Position numbers and translations under genes: made by a program
In this document: piece after piece, positions 24,748 through 35,144 of the stretch
Position numbering within the stretch: the stretch's first letter is position 1
Layout of the letters: every line of letters begins with the position of its first letter
Notes under the pieces: model-generated
Told to the model about the DNA's origin: nothing
Database searches by the model: none
The model's input: the letters and a program-made list of their open reading frames with translations, nothing else
Origin: Gallibacterium trehalosifermentans
Lineage (GTDB): Bacteria > Pseudomonadota > Gammaproteobacteria > Enterobacterales > Pasteurellaceae
DNA: 64,000 nucleotides
Assembly (NCBI RefSeq): GCF_042433055.1
Contig: NZ_JBHLWB010000001.1
Coordinates: 372,001 to 436,000, forward strand
Direction: 5' to 3'

Positions 24748-25470
24748 ATGAGTGAAACCACGTCTTACGAACCTATTCCAAAAGCGTTAGCAACAGCGAT
24801 TGCTAACCCATTATTTCCATTAGTTGATAGCCAATTACGTTCAGGGCGTCATATTAGTCTTGATCAGTTAGAGCAACACGCTTTTTTATTAGATTTTCAA
24901 ACCGAATTAGAACTTTTTTACCGTCGTTATAATGTTGAATTGATCCGCGCGCCTGAGGGCTTCTTCTATTTACGCCCTAAAGCAACAACCTTGATTGCGC
25001 GAAGTGTGTTATCGGAATTAGAAATGTTGGTCGGTAAGGTACTTTGTTATCTCTATTTAAGTCCAGAGCGTCTAGCACAGCAAGGCATTTTTACTGTACA
25101 AGAAGTCTATGATGAATTATTGAATTTAGCCGATGAAAGTAAATTGCTTAAAATCGTCAATCAACGTTCTAGCGGTTCAGATTTGGATAAACAAAAATTA
25201 GCTGAGAAAGTACGGGCTGCTGTGGGACGTTTACGCCGTTTAGGTATGTTACAAACGATAGGTGATCAACATAGTGGTAAGTTTGTGATCTCTGAAGCGG
25301 TGTTTCGTTTTGGTGCAGAAGTGCGTAGTGGCGAAGATCTACAAGCTGCACAGCTACGCCTAATCCGTGAGGGAGAAATTGCGACACCTGATTCATTGCA
25401 AGTTGATGACAATAATGCAGGCGATGCTGAAGAGCTAGATGAGAATGATTTTGAGGAAGGGAACGAATAA
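24748..25470 (+). CDS. mukE: Chromosome partition protein MukE
   Basis: MukE is the KITE-type winged-helix subunit that binds MukF and regulates MukB ATPase activity. The family start (IPKALATAIANPLFPLVDSQ) and the segment LDQLEQHAFLLDFQTELELFY are clear. It has 240 residues and an acidic C-terminal tail. Its last base overlaps the first base of the mukB ATG (25470), so translation is coupled. Confidence 0.96.
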   Translation: MSETTSYEPIPKALATAIANPLFPLVDSQLRSGRHISLDQLEQHAFLLDFQTELELFYRRYNVELIRAPEGFFYLRPKATTLIARSVLSELEMLVGKVLCYLYLSPERLAQQGIFTVQEVYDELLNLADESKLLKIVNQRSSGSDLDKQKLAEKVRAAVGRLRRLGMLQTIGDQHSGKFVISEAVFRFGAEVRSGEDLQAAQLRLIREGEIATPDSLQVDDNNAGDAEELDENDFEEGNE

Positions 25471-28400
25471 TGGCAGAGTTAGAGATGGACGCATTAGTAC
25501 CTCAACAAGTTGAGGTGGCAACAAATGTAAAAACGAATGCAGAACGTGGTAAATTTCGGTCGCTCACTTTAATTAACTGGAACGGTTTCTTTGCGCGCAC
25601 CTTTGATCTTGATGAGTTAGTTACTACGCTGTCAGGGGGAAATGGGGCTGGAAAATCCACCACAATGGCAGGCTTTGTTACCGCATTAATTCCAGATTTA
25701 ACCTTATTACATTTCCGTAATACCACCGAAGCGGGCGCATCAGGCGGTTCGCGTGATAAAGGGCTATATGGTAAGTTACGTCCAGGTATCTGTTATGCCA
25801 TTTTGGATACCATAAACTCTCACCATCAACGTGCATTGGTGGGCGTGCGTTTGCAGCAAATTGCGGGGCGTGATCGAAAAGTGGATATTAAAGCGATCTC
25901 AATTCAAGGATTACCACTTTCAATTTCCCCAACAGAAGTTTTCACCGATAAAATTTCTGATACCCAAGCGAAAGTGATTGGTTTACCTGAAGTCAAAGAC
26001 AAAGCAGAAGCATTAGGCGGTAGCTTTAAGCAATATCATTCAGTCGCGGATTATCATAGCTTTATGTTTGATATGGGGATTATTCCAAAACGCTTACGTT
26101 CTTCTTCTGATCGAAATAAATTCTATAAATTAATTGAAGCCTCTCTGTATGGGGGAATTTCGTCTGCAATTACGCGTTCGTTGCGCGATTATTTATTACC
26201 TGAAAATGTTGGCGTGAAAAAAGCATTCCAAGATATGGAAGTAGCATTGCGCGAAAACCGCATGACATTGGAAGCGATTAAAGTTACCCAAGCTGACCGA
26301 GATTTGTTTAAACATTTAATTACACAATCTACTGATTATGTGGCGGCAGATTATATGCGTCATGCTAATGAGAGACGCAATAATATTTCGTTACTTTTGG
26401 GACAACGTAACGAATTGTTCCAAACCAAACAACAACTCAATCTAGCACAACATAATATTGTTGATTTTAGTCGTGAAGTTAGCCAGCTAAAAGAAGCGGA
26501 AAAAACGCTAGAAGTCGATTATCAAAGTGCGAACGATCACTATAATTTGGTGGTGAATGCACAACATCATCAAGAAAAGATCGAACGTTATCAAGAAGAT
26601 GTTGCTGAGTTAAGTGAAAAAATTGAGGAACAACAAGAAATTGTTGAAGAGGCACAAATTACCTTAGCCGAGCAACAAGAAAATGTTGAAGTGATTGAGG
26701 GCGAAATTGAGTCTATTCGTGATCAATTAACGGATTATCAACAAGCATTAAATGCACAGCAAACCCGCAGTGTGCAATATCAACAAGCGATTCAAACATT
26801 AGAAAAAGCCAAAAATATTACAGGGATTGCTAATTTAACCCCAGAAAGTGCGGAGCAGTATCAAGCAGAATTTAGCGAACAGGCAGAGGCTTTAACTGAG
26901 CGAGTATTAGAATTAGAACAAAAATTGTCAGTCGTCGATATTGCGAAAACACAATTTGATAAAGCGTATCAGTTGGTTTGTAAGATTCAAGGTGATGTTG
27001 CTCGTGGTGAAGCGTGGCAACAAGCGAAACAAATTTTGCGTGATTATCCTGCACAAAAACTGCAGCAACAACAGGCAAATGAACTGAAAGCTAAATTGGC
27101 TGAGTTACAACAAAAAGCCGATCAACAACAACGTGTTCAACAACAATTAGCGGCATTTAATCAACAAACAGGGCAATCGCTACAAGATGCAGACGCACTC
27201 GAACAATATGCGTTGCAGCAAGAAGATCGCAGCGAAACAGTAGAGGAACAGTTGAATGCCTTGATTGAACAGCGTTCTGAATTACGTCAACAACGTGAAC
27301 ATTTTCAAGCGATTTACCAACAAAATAGCCAAAAAGCACCATTATGGCTAACGGCGCAAGCGGCATTAGAGCGTATTCAAGAGCAAGTAAATCAACAATT
27401 CCACAGTTCACAAAGCGTTATGGATTTTATGCAAAATCAATTAACTAAAGAACGGGAATTGATTATTCAACGTGATCAGCTTGATGCGAAGAAACAAGAT
27501 CTTGAACAACAGATTTTACGTTTAACGCAACCAGATGGTTCAGAAGACCCACGTTTGAACCAACTCGCTGAAAAGTTTGGCGGTGTGTTGTTATCTGAGT
27601 TGTATGATGATGTGGATATTAGCGATGCTCCTTATTTTTCTGCGTTATACGGTCCAGCTCGCCACGCGATTGTGGTGCGAGATTTAGAGGCAGTGAAGCC
27701 ATTATTACAAGAGTTACAAGATTGTCCAGATGATCTCTATTTGATTGAGGGTGATCCAAACTCCTTTGATGATAGCGTGTTGTCGGCACAAGAATTAGCG
27801 TGTGGTGTCGTCGTACAGGTTTCACAACGTGAATTACGTTATTCGACTTTCCCAGAAATTCCGCTATTTGGGCGTGCGGCACGAGAAAAACATCTAGAAA
27901 CCTTACGTCAACAACGTGATGAAGTCGCAGAGCAGTTTGCGCAAATTTCATTTGATGTCCAGAAATGCCAGCGTTTACATCAACAACTCAGTCAATTTGT
28001 TGGCTCACATCTTGCATTAGCGTTTGAAGTTGATCCAGAAGAATTAATGCGTGAAGCACAACAACAACGTAATGAAGTTGAGCGTGAATTAGCAAAATTA
28101 ACTGATCAAGAACAACAAGCACGCAGTCAGTTGGCGGAAGTTCGTCAGCAGTTGCAACAGCTGAATAAATTATTGCCGAATTTGGCATTGCTCGCCGAAG
28201 AAAGTTTGCTAGAACAAATTGATGAATATCAAGCACAACTGGAAGTGGCGGAAGAAAATGCGGTGTATGTGCGGCAAAAAGGGCATTTAATTGAGCAATT
28301 AGAACCGATTGCAACTGCATTACAGAGTGATCCAGAACAGCACGATAGTTTACAAGCTGAATATCAACGTGCAGTGGAATTACAAAAACAACTGCAACAA

Positions 28401-29945
28401 CGTTTGTTTGCGGTAACAGATGTGGTAAGCCGTTTAGCACACTTTAGTTATCGTGAAAGTGCCGAAGTGGAAACCTCAGAATTGAGTGTGAAATTGCGTG
28501 AGCGTTTAGAGCAGATGCAACAACAACGTGAGCAAAAACGCCAAGCATTGCAACAAGCCCAAAATCAACTCAGCCAATATCAACAAGTATTGACAGGGTT
28601 AACCACTTCAAAAGAGATTAAGCAACAAACGTTACAAGAGTTACTTGATGAAGTAGCACAATTAGGCGTAAAAGTTGATGCTGATGCCGAAATACGGGCG
28701 AAAAATCGCCGTGATGAGCTTTATCAACAACTTTCTGTTAATCGTCAACGGTATAGCTACCTCGAGAAACAGTTGGCGGTGCTAGAGAACGAAACGGATA
28801 GTTTAACGAAGAGCTTGCGGAAATTAGAGCGAGATTATAAGGCGCAACGTGAAGTTGTCGTGGCGGCGAAAGTGAGTTGGTGTGCGGTACAACGCTTATC
28901 TCGCCATAGTGATGTTGAAAAACGTTTACACCGCCGTGAGTTAGCCTATTTATCGGCTGAAGAGCTACGTTCCATGTCGGATAAAGCATTAGGGGCGTTG
29001 CGTAATGCGGTCGTGGATAATGAATACTTAAGAGATGCGTTGCGTTTATCGGAAAATTCCGCTAAACCTGAATATAAAGTGAAATTCTTTATTGCGGTGT
29101 ATCAACATTTACGTGAACGTATTCGTCAGGATATTTTAAAAACTGATGATCCGATTGATGCGATTGAACAAATGGAAGTTGAGTTAGCACGTTTAACAGA
29201 AGAGTTAACGAGCCGTGAACAAAAATTGGCGATTAGTGCGGATAGTGTTGCTAATATTATGCGGAAGACCATTCAACGTGAACAAAATCGGATTCGTTTA
29301 TTAAACCAAGGATTACAAAATATTGCCTTTGGGCAGGTAAAAAGTGTACGTTTAGTGGTGAATATTCGAGATACGCACGCGATGTTGCTAGATGCGTTAT
29401 CGGGCAAACAAGCGGAATATGAAGATCTGTTTAATAATAATAAACTGACTTTCTCGGAAGCACTGGCTAAGTTGTATCAACGTTTAAATCCACATCTTGA
29501 TATGGGACAACGTAGCCCACAAACGATTGGCGAAGAATTATTAGATTATCGCCATTATTTAGATCTTGAGGTAGAGGTGTTCCGTGGTGCGGACGGCTGG
29601 TTGCGTGCAGAGAGTGGGGCATTATCTACTGGGGAAGCGATTGGTACGGGAATGTCGATCTTGTTAATGGTAGTTCAAAGTTGGGAAGAGGAGTCTCGCC
29701 GCTTACGAGGTAAAGAGATTGTTCCTTGCCGATTGTTATTCTTAGATGAAGCGGCACGTTTGGACGCAAAATCGATTTCAACCTTGTTTGAACTCTGTGA
29801 TCGTCTTGATATGCAGTTATTAATTGCCGCACCAGAAAATATCAGTCCAGAAAAAGGAACGACTTATAAGCTAGTGCGTAAGATTGCACATAATCAAGAG
29901 TTTGTACATGTCGTTGGTTTGAAAGGGTTTGGTGCCACGCACTAA
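25470..29945 (+). CDS. mukB: Chromosome partition protein MukB (SMC-like ATPase)
   Basis: MukB is the SMC-like ATPase of the condensin. Walker A GGNGAGKSTTMAGF lies near residue 56. Long glutamine-rich coiled coils flank a hinge near residues 660-790. The C-terminal head shows the signature ALSTGEAIGTGMSIL and Walker B LLFLDEAARLD. The 1491-residue length is normal (E. coli about 1486). The abundant CAA glutamine codons come from the coiled coil. A bidirectional terminator follows. Confidence 0.97.
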   Translation: MAELEMDALVPQQVEVATNVKTNAERGKFRSLTLINWNGFFARTFDLDELVTTLSGGNGAGKSTTMAGFVTALIPDLTLLHFRNTTEAGASGGSRDKGLYGKLRPGICYAILDTINSHHQRALVGVRLQQIAGRDRKVDIKAISIQGLPLSISPTEVFTDKISDTQAKVIGLPEVKDKAEALGGSFKQYHSVADYHSFMFDMGIIPKRLRSSSDRNKFYKLIEASLYGGISSAITRSLRDYLLPENVGVKKAFQDMEVALRENRMTLEAIKVTQADRDLFKHLITQSTDYVAADYMRHANERRNNISLLLGQRNELFQTKQQLNLAQHNIVDFSREVSQLKEAEKTLEVDYQSANDHYNLVVNAQHHQEKIERYQEDVAELSEKIEEQQEIVEEAQITLAEQQENVEVIEGEIESIRDQLTDYQQALNAQQTRSVQYQQAIQTLEKAKNITGIANLTPESAEQYQAEFSEQAEALTERVLELEQKLSVVDIAKTQFDKAYQLVCKIQGDVARGEAWQQAKQILRDYPAQKLQQQQANELKAKLAELQQKADQQQRVQQQLAAFNQQTGQSLQDADALEQYALQQEDRSETVEEQLNALIEQRSELRQQREHFQAIYQQNSQKAPLWLTAQAALERIQEQVNQQFHSSQSVMDFMQNQLTKERELIIQRDQLDAKKQDLEQQILRLTQPDGSEDPRLNQLAEKFGGVLLSELYDDVDISDAPYFSALYGPARHAIVVRDLEAVKPLLQELQDCPDDLYLIEGDPNSFDDSVLSAQELACGVVVQVSQRELRYSTFPEIPLFGRAAREKHLETLRQQRDEVAEQFAQISFDVQKCQRLHQQLSQFVGSHLALAFEVDPEELMREAQQQRNEVERELAKLTDQEQQARSQLAEVRQQLQQLNKLLPNLALLAEESLLEQIDEYQAQLEVAEENAVYVRQKGHLIEQLEPIATALQSDPEQHDSLQAEYQRAVELQKQLQQRLFAVTDVVSRLAHFSYRESAEVETSELSVKLRERLEQMQQQREQKRQALQQAQNQLSQYQQVLTGLTTSKEIKQQTLQELLDEVAQLGVKVDADAEIRAKNRRDELYQQLSVNRQRYSYLEKQLAVLENETDSLTKSLRKLERDYKAQREVVVAAKVSWCAVQRLSRHSDVEKRLHRRELAYLSAEELRSMSDKALGALRNAVVDNEYLRDALRLSENSAKPEYKVKFFIAVYQHLRERIRQDILKTDDPIDAIEQMEVELARLTEELTSREQKLAISADSVANIMRKTIQREQNRIRLLNQGLQNIAFGQVKSVRLVVNIRDTHAMLLDALSGKQAEYEDLFNNNKLTFSEALAKLYQRLNPHLDMGQRSPQTIGEELLDYRHYLDLEVEVFRGADGWLRAESGALSTGEAIGTGMSILLMVVQSWEEESRRLRGKEIVPCRLLFLDEAARLDAKSISTLFELCDRLDMQLLIAAPENISPEKGTTYKLVRKIAHNQEFVHVVGLKGFGATH

Positions 29946-29954
29946 ATATCAGTA

Positions 29955-29982
29955 AAAAAATGCGGTGAAAGCCGCATTTTTT
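29955..29982. terminator. Bidirectional terminator between mukB and the SLC13 transporter
   Basis: AAAAAATGCGG and CCGCATTTTTT form an 11-bp stem with loop TGAAAG. With A- and T-runs on both sides it can serve both convergent genes. Confidence 0.85.
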
Positions 29983-30005
29983 ATTTTTATAGAAACTCTT
30001 AAACC

Positions 30006-31862
30006 TTACCCAAATAATATTGGTACCACAAAAATTGTTGCCAGCATAACAATTAAGGTAAAGGGGACGCCTACCTTTAAAAAATCACTAAATTTATAGC
30101 CACCAGGTCCTAGCACCATTGTATTTACTGGTGAAGCGACGGGGGTCATAAACGCTGCTGAGGCGGCAATAGCAATAGTAATGACAAAAGGAACAGGTGA
30201 TGTGCCTAGTTTTACTGCCATTGCAACCGAAATTGGTGCCATTAAAATGGCAGTTGCCGTATTAGAAATGAAAGAGCTAATGACGGCACAAAGGATAAAT
30301 AAACTTGCTAAAATAGCGTGAATTCCCCAACCGCCAACAAGGTCTAATAGGGTATCAACAGCTAATGCAATACCACCTGTTTTCGTCAATGCTGTGGCGA
30401 AAGGCATCATTCCTACGATCAGAATCAAGCTTGGCCAGTGAATGGCATTATAGGCATTTTTCGCATCAATACAGCGAAATTTGGCTAATAAAATGCAGGT
30501 AATTAAAGCTGCTACAATATTAGAAACGACACCAGAAACCATTAAGCCGACCATAATTGCAACCGAAAATAGGGCGTGTGGCGCTTGGCTTAATGCTGGA
30601 GCAACTTGTTCAATTTCTGCAGGCGAGTTTAATAAAAAGAAATCTTGATTATTACTTTGCAGTGCTTGGATATGTTTCCATTCACCAATCACTACATATT
30701 GATCGCCCACGGTAAATTCAATATCAGCTAATGCTGTTTGTAGTAGCTGATGGCCACGTTTTACGCCTGCGATGGTTAAACCATATTTATTTTGGAAACG
30801 AATATCGCGAACAGTTTTACCGAGTAAGCTACTTTCTGGAATAGGTGAGATTTCTGCCATACCAACATTTTTAGCTTTTTCACTAAAATAATGTCCTCTG
30901 ACTTCAATCGGTTTTAAATGATGTTGTTGGCAAAAGTCGTCCCAATCAAGTTCATTATTAGTAATATCAAATAATAAAATATCTTTCGCTTGTAACTCTG
31001 TGAGTGCAGAGGGGGAAATGACAATACGACGAATACGACGCCAACGTTCAATGGCAACAATTAAAATTTTATAGCGAGAATGAAGATGTAATTCATCTAA
31101 TGTTTTGCCAATGAAAGGGGAGTTTGGTAATACAATTACTTGGCGTGAACGTGTCGCAAGTTGGTAACTTTCAATTAAATCATTCATTGAAGTGCGATTG
31201 TAATTTTGTTTTAAATCTTCAGGATTTCCATTATCTAATAAGTGGCGAGCGAGTAATAGATAGAGTATTCCTAAACCTAATACCATTACCCCAATAGGCG
31301 TAAAAGAGAAAAAATTTAATGCAGGTACGCCAGCTTTGATTAATTCTGCATTGGCAATTAAATTTGGTGGAGTAGCAATTAACGTCATCATTCCACTAAT
31401 TAAGCCAGCAATGCTTAGTGGCATCATTAAGCGTTTTGGTGAAATTTTCATACTACGACAAATTGCTAATACCACAGGAATAAAAATAGCCACAATCCCT
31501 GTCGAACTCATAAATGCACCTAAACCACATACTGCAAGCATTAATAAAATTAAAACTTTAATTTCATTATTGTTGGCAATGCGTAATAACCAATCACTGA
31601 CTTGATAAGCAATGCCAGTACGCAAAAGTGCTTCACCAACGACAAATAATAATGCAATCAAAATCACGTTTGGATCACTAAAACCAGCAAGCACTTCGGG
31701 GATAGTTAATATACCGCTTAGACTAAAGGCAACGAGAACCAATAAAGCAACTATATCCATACGAATTTTATTGGAAATAAATAGCCAAATCGCAGTGATT
31801 AAAAAGAAAAGAACAGTAAGTAATTGATGATTTATTTGACTTGGAAGCCATTCCATCAGCAT
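30006..31862 (-). CDS. SLC13/DASS-family permease with two RCK_C domains
   Basis: The 618-residue inner-membrane protein has about 6 hydrophobic segments in residues 10-205. A soluble insert with two TrkA-C (RCK_C)-like modules spans about 210-395, each with a short motif such as SPFIGKTLDELHLHSRY or SSLLGKTVRDIRFQNKY. Another set of membrane segments (430-618) follows. Motifs SSTGIVAIFIP and SNTATAILMAP are typical of SLC13 anion/sodium symporters. This is the architecture of the uncharacterised YfbS-type carriers. The substrate is unknown; sulfate or dicarboxylates are possible. Confidence 0.85.
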   Translation of the reverse strand: MLMEWLPSQINHQLLTVLFFLITAIWLFISNKIRMDIVALLVLVAFSLSGILTIPEVLAGFSDPNVILIALLFVVGEALLRTGIAYQVSDWLLRIANNNEIKVLILLMLAVCGLGAFMSSTGIVAIFIPVVLAICRSMKISPKRLMMPLSIAGLISGMMTLIATPPNLIANAELIKAGVPALNFFSFTPIGVMVLGLGILYLLLARHLLDNGNPEDLKQNYNRTSMNDLIESYQLATRSRQVIVLPNSPFIGKTLDELHLHSRYKILIVAIERWRRIRRIVISPSALTELQAKDILLFDITNNELDWDDFCQQHHLKPIEVRGHYFSEKAKNVGMAEISPIPESSLLGKTVRDIRFQNKYGLTIAGVKRGHQLLQTALADIEFTVGDQYVVIGEWKHIQALQSNNQDFFLLNSPAEIEQVAPALSQAPHALFSVAIMVGLMVSGVVSNIVAALITCILLAKFRCIDAKNAYNAIHWPSLILIVGMMPFATALTKTGGIALAVDTLLDLVGGWGIHAILASLFILCAVISSFISNTATAILMAPISVAMAVKLGTSPVPFVITIAIAASAAFMTPVASPVNTMVLGPGGYKFSDFLKVGVPFTLIVMLATIFVVPILFG

Positions 31863-32024
31863 TGCAATAACACTCCATAATAAAAGAAAAAAATAATGGT
31901 TATCCTAACATAAAATAACCATGTAACAGCTTAACAAATGAGAAAATAATTGAAATCATCTGCCAATGAATAAAAAATAGAGAATAAATAGTATTTTTTC
32001 ATCACACTATCTTGTTTTTTAGCA

Positions 32025-32030
32025 TATAAT
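32025..32030 (+). promoter_or_regulatory. -10 element of the zapC promoter
   Basis: A perfect TATAAT lies 45 bases before the chosen zapC start, preceded by CTTGTTTTTTAGCA. The -35 is weak. This is inference from sequence only. Confidence 0.45.
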
Positions 32031-32075
32031 CAAACAGTTAAAATGAATTCTCTTTTTGATTTGAGGAAATGGCTA

Positions 32076-32618
32076 ATGTTATTTGATAATACGTGTAAGT
32101 GGAGCTATGACGCTGTGCGAGATCGTCTTACGGCGGTGTTGCCTAATCACATGATTATTGAAACAACATTAAGCAAATGTGTATTAAATGGAGATGGTCT
32201 AGCAACAAGCGATCTCTTATTAGCAGATTTAGATAATGTTGCAACATTTCTGGATGTTCTTGAACCACTACAATTTCCTGAAGAGATTAATCAACGTTTG
32301 GCTTACAGTGCGATTGCTTGTGAGCATTTTTTATTGCCTAAACAACCACAAAACTGGTTTTTTACTGCATTAAATAAACAAGTTGTTACTGAGCCATGTT
32401 TAGCTCGTTGTTTTATTAATGCGACACAATCGTGGGCAACTTTGCTTGTTACCAATATTGAGGACAATATTGCAAGTGTTATTTTGCTTGAACAACATAT
32501 TATGTTGCCACAATTAACTTACTATTTTGGTGATCCATTCCGAATCAATGTAAATCGTCTTGAGGCTTTAATTATTGAAGTTGAAATGCCTGAGATGATG
32601 TTTAAACAATACGCTTAA
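32076..32618 (+). CDS. zapC: Cell division protein ZapC
   Basis: ZapC bundles FtsZ protofilaments and stabilises the Z-ring. The segment CKWSYDAVRDRLTAVLPN, the PQNWFFTALN core and the C-terminal FRINVNRLEALI correspond to the family. I chose the ATG at 32076 because GAGG lies at a suitable distance and it gives exactly 180 residues, the E. coli length. An ATG 11 codons upstream is open but lacks support. It is followed by the rnm gene after 19 bases. Confidence 0.85.
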   Translation: MLFDNTCKWSYDAVRDRLTAVLPNHMIIETTLSKCVLNGDGLATSDLLLADLDNVATFLDVLEPLQFPEEINQRLAYSAIACEHFLLPKQPQNWFFTALNKQVVTEPCLARCFINATQSWATLLVTNIEDNIASVILLEQHIMLPQLTYYFGDPFRINVNRLEALIIEVEMPEMMFKQYA

Positions 32619-32637
32619 TTGGATAAAAATAAGAAGA

Positions 32638-33486
32638 ATGCAAGCAAAATTAGCGCAACTTACTGCCACAAAGATTGACCTCCATACACATAGTAATGCG
32701 TCTGACGGTGTATTATCGCCGACAGAATTAATACTACGCGCTAAAGAAAAGCAGTTAGAAATTATCGCATTAACAGATCATGATACGATTGATGGTATTG
32801 CTGAAGCACGTTTAGCTGCCAAACAACAACAGATCACCCTAATTACAGGCGTTGAAATTTCAACAATTTGGCAAGGCAAAACCATTCATATTGTGGGGCT
32901 TGATTTTGATGAAACACATACCGCAATGAGTGAATTATTAGCGAGGCAAGCACGATTACGTCAAGAAAGAGCAATGGAAATTGGCGAAAAATTTAAAAAA
33001 TTTGGGCTACCAAATGCCTTTGCTGAAGCGCAAGCACTGACGAGTGGGGAAGTAACCCGCGCGCATTATGCACGTTATTTAGTGAATATTGGGCGAGTGA
33101 GTAACGAAGGGCAAGCATTTAAGCGTTATCTTTCACAAGGAAAACCTTGTTATGTGCAAGCGAATTGGTGTGATATTCCAACTGCAATAGAGGTGATCCA
33201 TCAGGCGGGAGGAATAGCTGTTGTTGCACACCCAATGCGTTATCAAATGACAAATACTAAAATTCATAATTTGATTAAGGATTTCCAACAATGGCATGGT
33301 GATGCGGTGGAAATTGCAGGAGGCGTTGATCATAATCAGCAAAAGATGTTGATTAAATGGTTAGAAGCGTTAGATTTATTGGCTTCAGTCGGTTCTGATT
33401 TTCACTATCCCTGTGGTTGGATTGAATTAGGGCGTAATTTAACGATACCTGATCATATAAAAACAGTTTGGCAGAGATCGCACTAA
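32638..33486 (+). CDS. rnm: 5'-3' exoribonuclease RNase AM (YciV/TrpH), PHP domain
   Basis: PHP-family phosphoesterase (282 residues) with metal-binding motifs DLHTHSNASDG (residues 16-26), LTDHDTIDGI (about 47) and VVAHPMRY, and a late GSDFHYP. In E. coli this enzyme trims 5' ends of rRNA and degrades oligonucleotides. Older annotation calls it TrpH because of its map position. It probably shares a transcript with zapC (19 bases apart). The YciO-like gene and rluB follow in the same direction. Confidence 0.92.
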   Translation: MQAKLAQLTATKIDLHTHSNASDGVLSPTELILRAKEKQLEIIALTDHDTIDGIAEARLAAKQQQITLITGVEISTIWQGKTIHIVGLDFDETHTAMSELLARQARLRQERAMEIGEKFKKFGLPNAFAEAQALTSGEVTRAHYARYLVNIGRVSNEGQAFKRYLSQGKPCYVQANWCDIPTAIEVIHQAGGIAVVAHPMRYQMTNTKIHNLIKDFQQWHGDAVEIAGGVDHNQQKMLIKWLEALDLLASVGSDFHYPCGWIELGRNLTIPDHIKTVWQRSH

Positions 33487-33558
33487 ATCTTTGCTTATTC
33501 TAAGAAATATTGCGTTATATAATAGATACATTTTCGTTGTAACAAGGAGGGCGTGTTT

Positions 33559-34182
33559 ATGAGTCAGTTCTTCTATATTCACCCAGATAATCCCCAGCAG
33601 CGTTTGATTAATCAAGCGGTAGAAATTTTGCGTAATGGCGGTGTTATTGTTTATCCAACCGATTCGGGATATGCACTAGGTTGTATGATAGGCGATAAAT
33701 ATGCAATGGATAGGATTATTCGGATTCGCCAATTACCAGAGGGGCATAATTTTACTTTAGTTTGTAGCGATTTATCTGAATTATCTACTTATTCATTAGT
33801 AACAAATAGCGTATATCGTTTAATTAAAAATAATACCCCAGGGCATTACACCTTTATCCTTCCTGCAACTAAAGAATTACCAAGACGTTTGATGACATCA
33901 AAACGCAAAACGATTGGGATTCGAGTACCTGATAATAATATTGCATTGGCATTATTAAAAACCTTAGGCGAACCGATACTCTCATGTTCATTGATGTTAC
34001 CCGAAGAAGAGTATTTTACGCTATCTGATCCAGAGGAAATTCGAAATTTATTGGAAAATCAAGTGGATCTTATTATTCATGGTGGGTATTTAGGGCAAGA
34101 CCCTACAACCGTAGTAGATTTAACCGTTGAGCCGCCAGTGATTTTACGTGAAGGTAGTGGGAATACTACACCTTTTATTTGA
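33559..34182 (+). CDS. YciO-type Sua5/YrdC-domain protein
   Basis: This 207-residue protein belongs to the YrdC/Sua5 fold that makes threonylcarbamoyl-AMP. The family segments VIVYPTDSGYALGC, KYAMDRIIRIRQLP, TPGHYTFILPAT and KRKTIGIRVPDN are present. The closest subfamily is YciO, whose own role is less certain than that of TsaC. The ATG at 33559 has AAGGAGG at ideal spacing; a GTG two codons earlier is the alternative. The order rnm, yciO, rluB is conserved in enterobacteria. Confidence 0.9.
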   Translation: MSQFFYIHPDNPQQRLINQAVEILRNGGVIVYPTDSGYALGCMIGDKYAMDRIIRIRQLPEGHNFTLVCSDLSELSTYSLVTNSVYRLIKNNTPGHYTFILPATKELPRRLMTSKRKTIGIRVPDNNIALALLKTLGEPILSCSLMLPEEEYFTLSDPEEIRNLLENQVDLIIHGGYLGQDPTTVVDLTVEPPVILREGSGNTTPFI

Positions 34183-34223
34183 TGATATTTAAATAGACGT
34201 CTGAGAAGACGACAAGAGGATTT

Positions 34224-35126
34224 ATGCAACTAGTAAAAACAAAGACTAATCAAGATAAGCCGCAAAAAATTGTGGGGGAAAAGCTACAAAAAGTATTAGC
34301 CAGAACTGGATTAGGATCACGTCGTGAAATTGAAACCATCATTGCTGCTGGTCGTGTCAGTGTAAATGGTTCTATTGCAACGTTAGGGGAACGAGTTGAA
34401 GTCAAAACTGATACGAAAATTCGTGTTGATGGGCAGTTAGTTTCGCTTACGCCAGCACGTAAAGAGATTTGTCGGGTGCTGATGTATTATAAGCCAGAAG
34501 GTGAGTTGTGTACTCGCCACGATCCAGAAGGTCGAGCTACCGTATTTGAACGCTTGCCTAAGATTAGCAATGGTCGTTGGATCGCCGTGGGACGTTTAGA
34601 TATTAACACCTCAGGTTTATTGTTATTTACAACTGATGGTGAGTTAGCAAATCGTCTTATGCACCCAAGTAAAGAAGTGGAGCGAGAATATTCTGTACGG
34701 GTATTTGGCGAAGTAACAGATAAAATGTTATTGCAACTCAAAAAGGGCGTACAGTTAGAAGATGGACCAGCAAATTTCAAAAAGATAACCCAGCAAGGTG
34801 CTGGAGAGGGTATGAACCAATGGTATTCCGTTACGTTAACTGAGGGACGTAATCGAGAGGTGCGTCGCTTATGGGAATCACAAGGTATTCAAGTAAGTCG
34901 TTTAATTAGAACACGTTACGGTAATATTGAATTAATGCGTGGTTTACCAAGAGGAGGGTGGGAAGAATTATCACTCGATAAAGTGAATTATTTACGCCAA
35001 CTGGTTGGTTTGCCATTAGAAACAGAAAGCAAATTAGATACGCGTAATCCAAGAAAATTTAAATCAAATCAAATTAGAAAAGCGGTAAAACAGCATTCGT
35101 TGAGAAAACGTTATCAACAGCGCTAG
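34224..35126 (+). CDS. rluB: 23S rRNA pseudouridine(2605) synthase RluB
   Basis: RsuA-family pseudouridine synthase. An N-terminal S4 domain (EKLQKVLARTGLGSRREIE, about residues 14-32) precedes the catalytic motif GRLDINTSGLLLFTTDGELA, with catalytic Asp near residue 130. The segment EGRNREVRRLWESQG is also present. The basic C-terminal tail is typical of RluB. It has 300 residues. cysB starts 18 bases after its stop. Confidence 0.94.
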   Translation: MQLVKTKTNQDKPQKIVGEKLQKVLARTGLGSRREIETIIAAGRVSVNGSIATLGERVEVKTDTKIRVDGQLVSLTPARKEICRVLMYYKPEGELCTRHDPEGRATVFERLPKISNGRWIAVGRLDINTSGLLLFTTDGELANRLMHPSKEVEREYSVRVFGEVTDKMLLQLKKGVQLEDGPANFKKITQQGAGEGMNQWYSVTLTEGRNREVRRLWESQGIQVSRLIRTRYGNIELMRGLPRGGWEELSLDKVNYLRQLVGLPLETESKLDTRNPRKFKSNQIRKAVKQHSLRKRYQQR

Positions 35127-35144
35127 AAAAATAAAGGGGAAGAT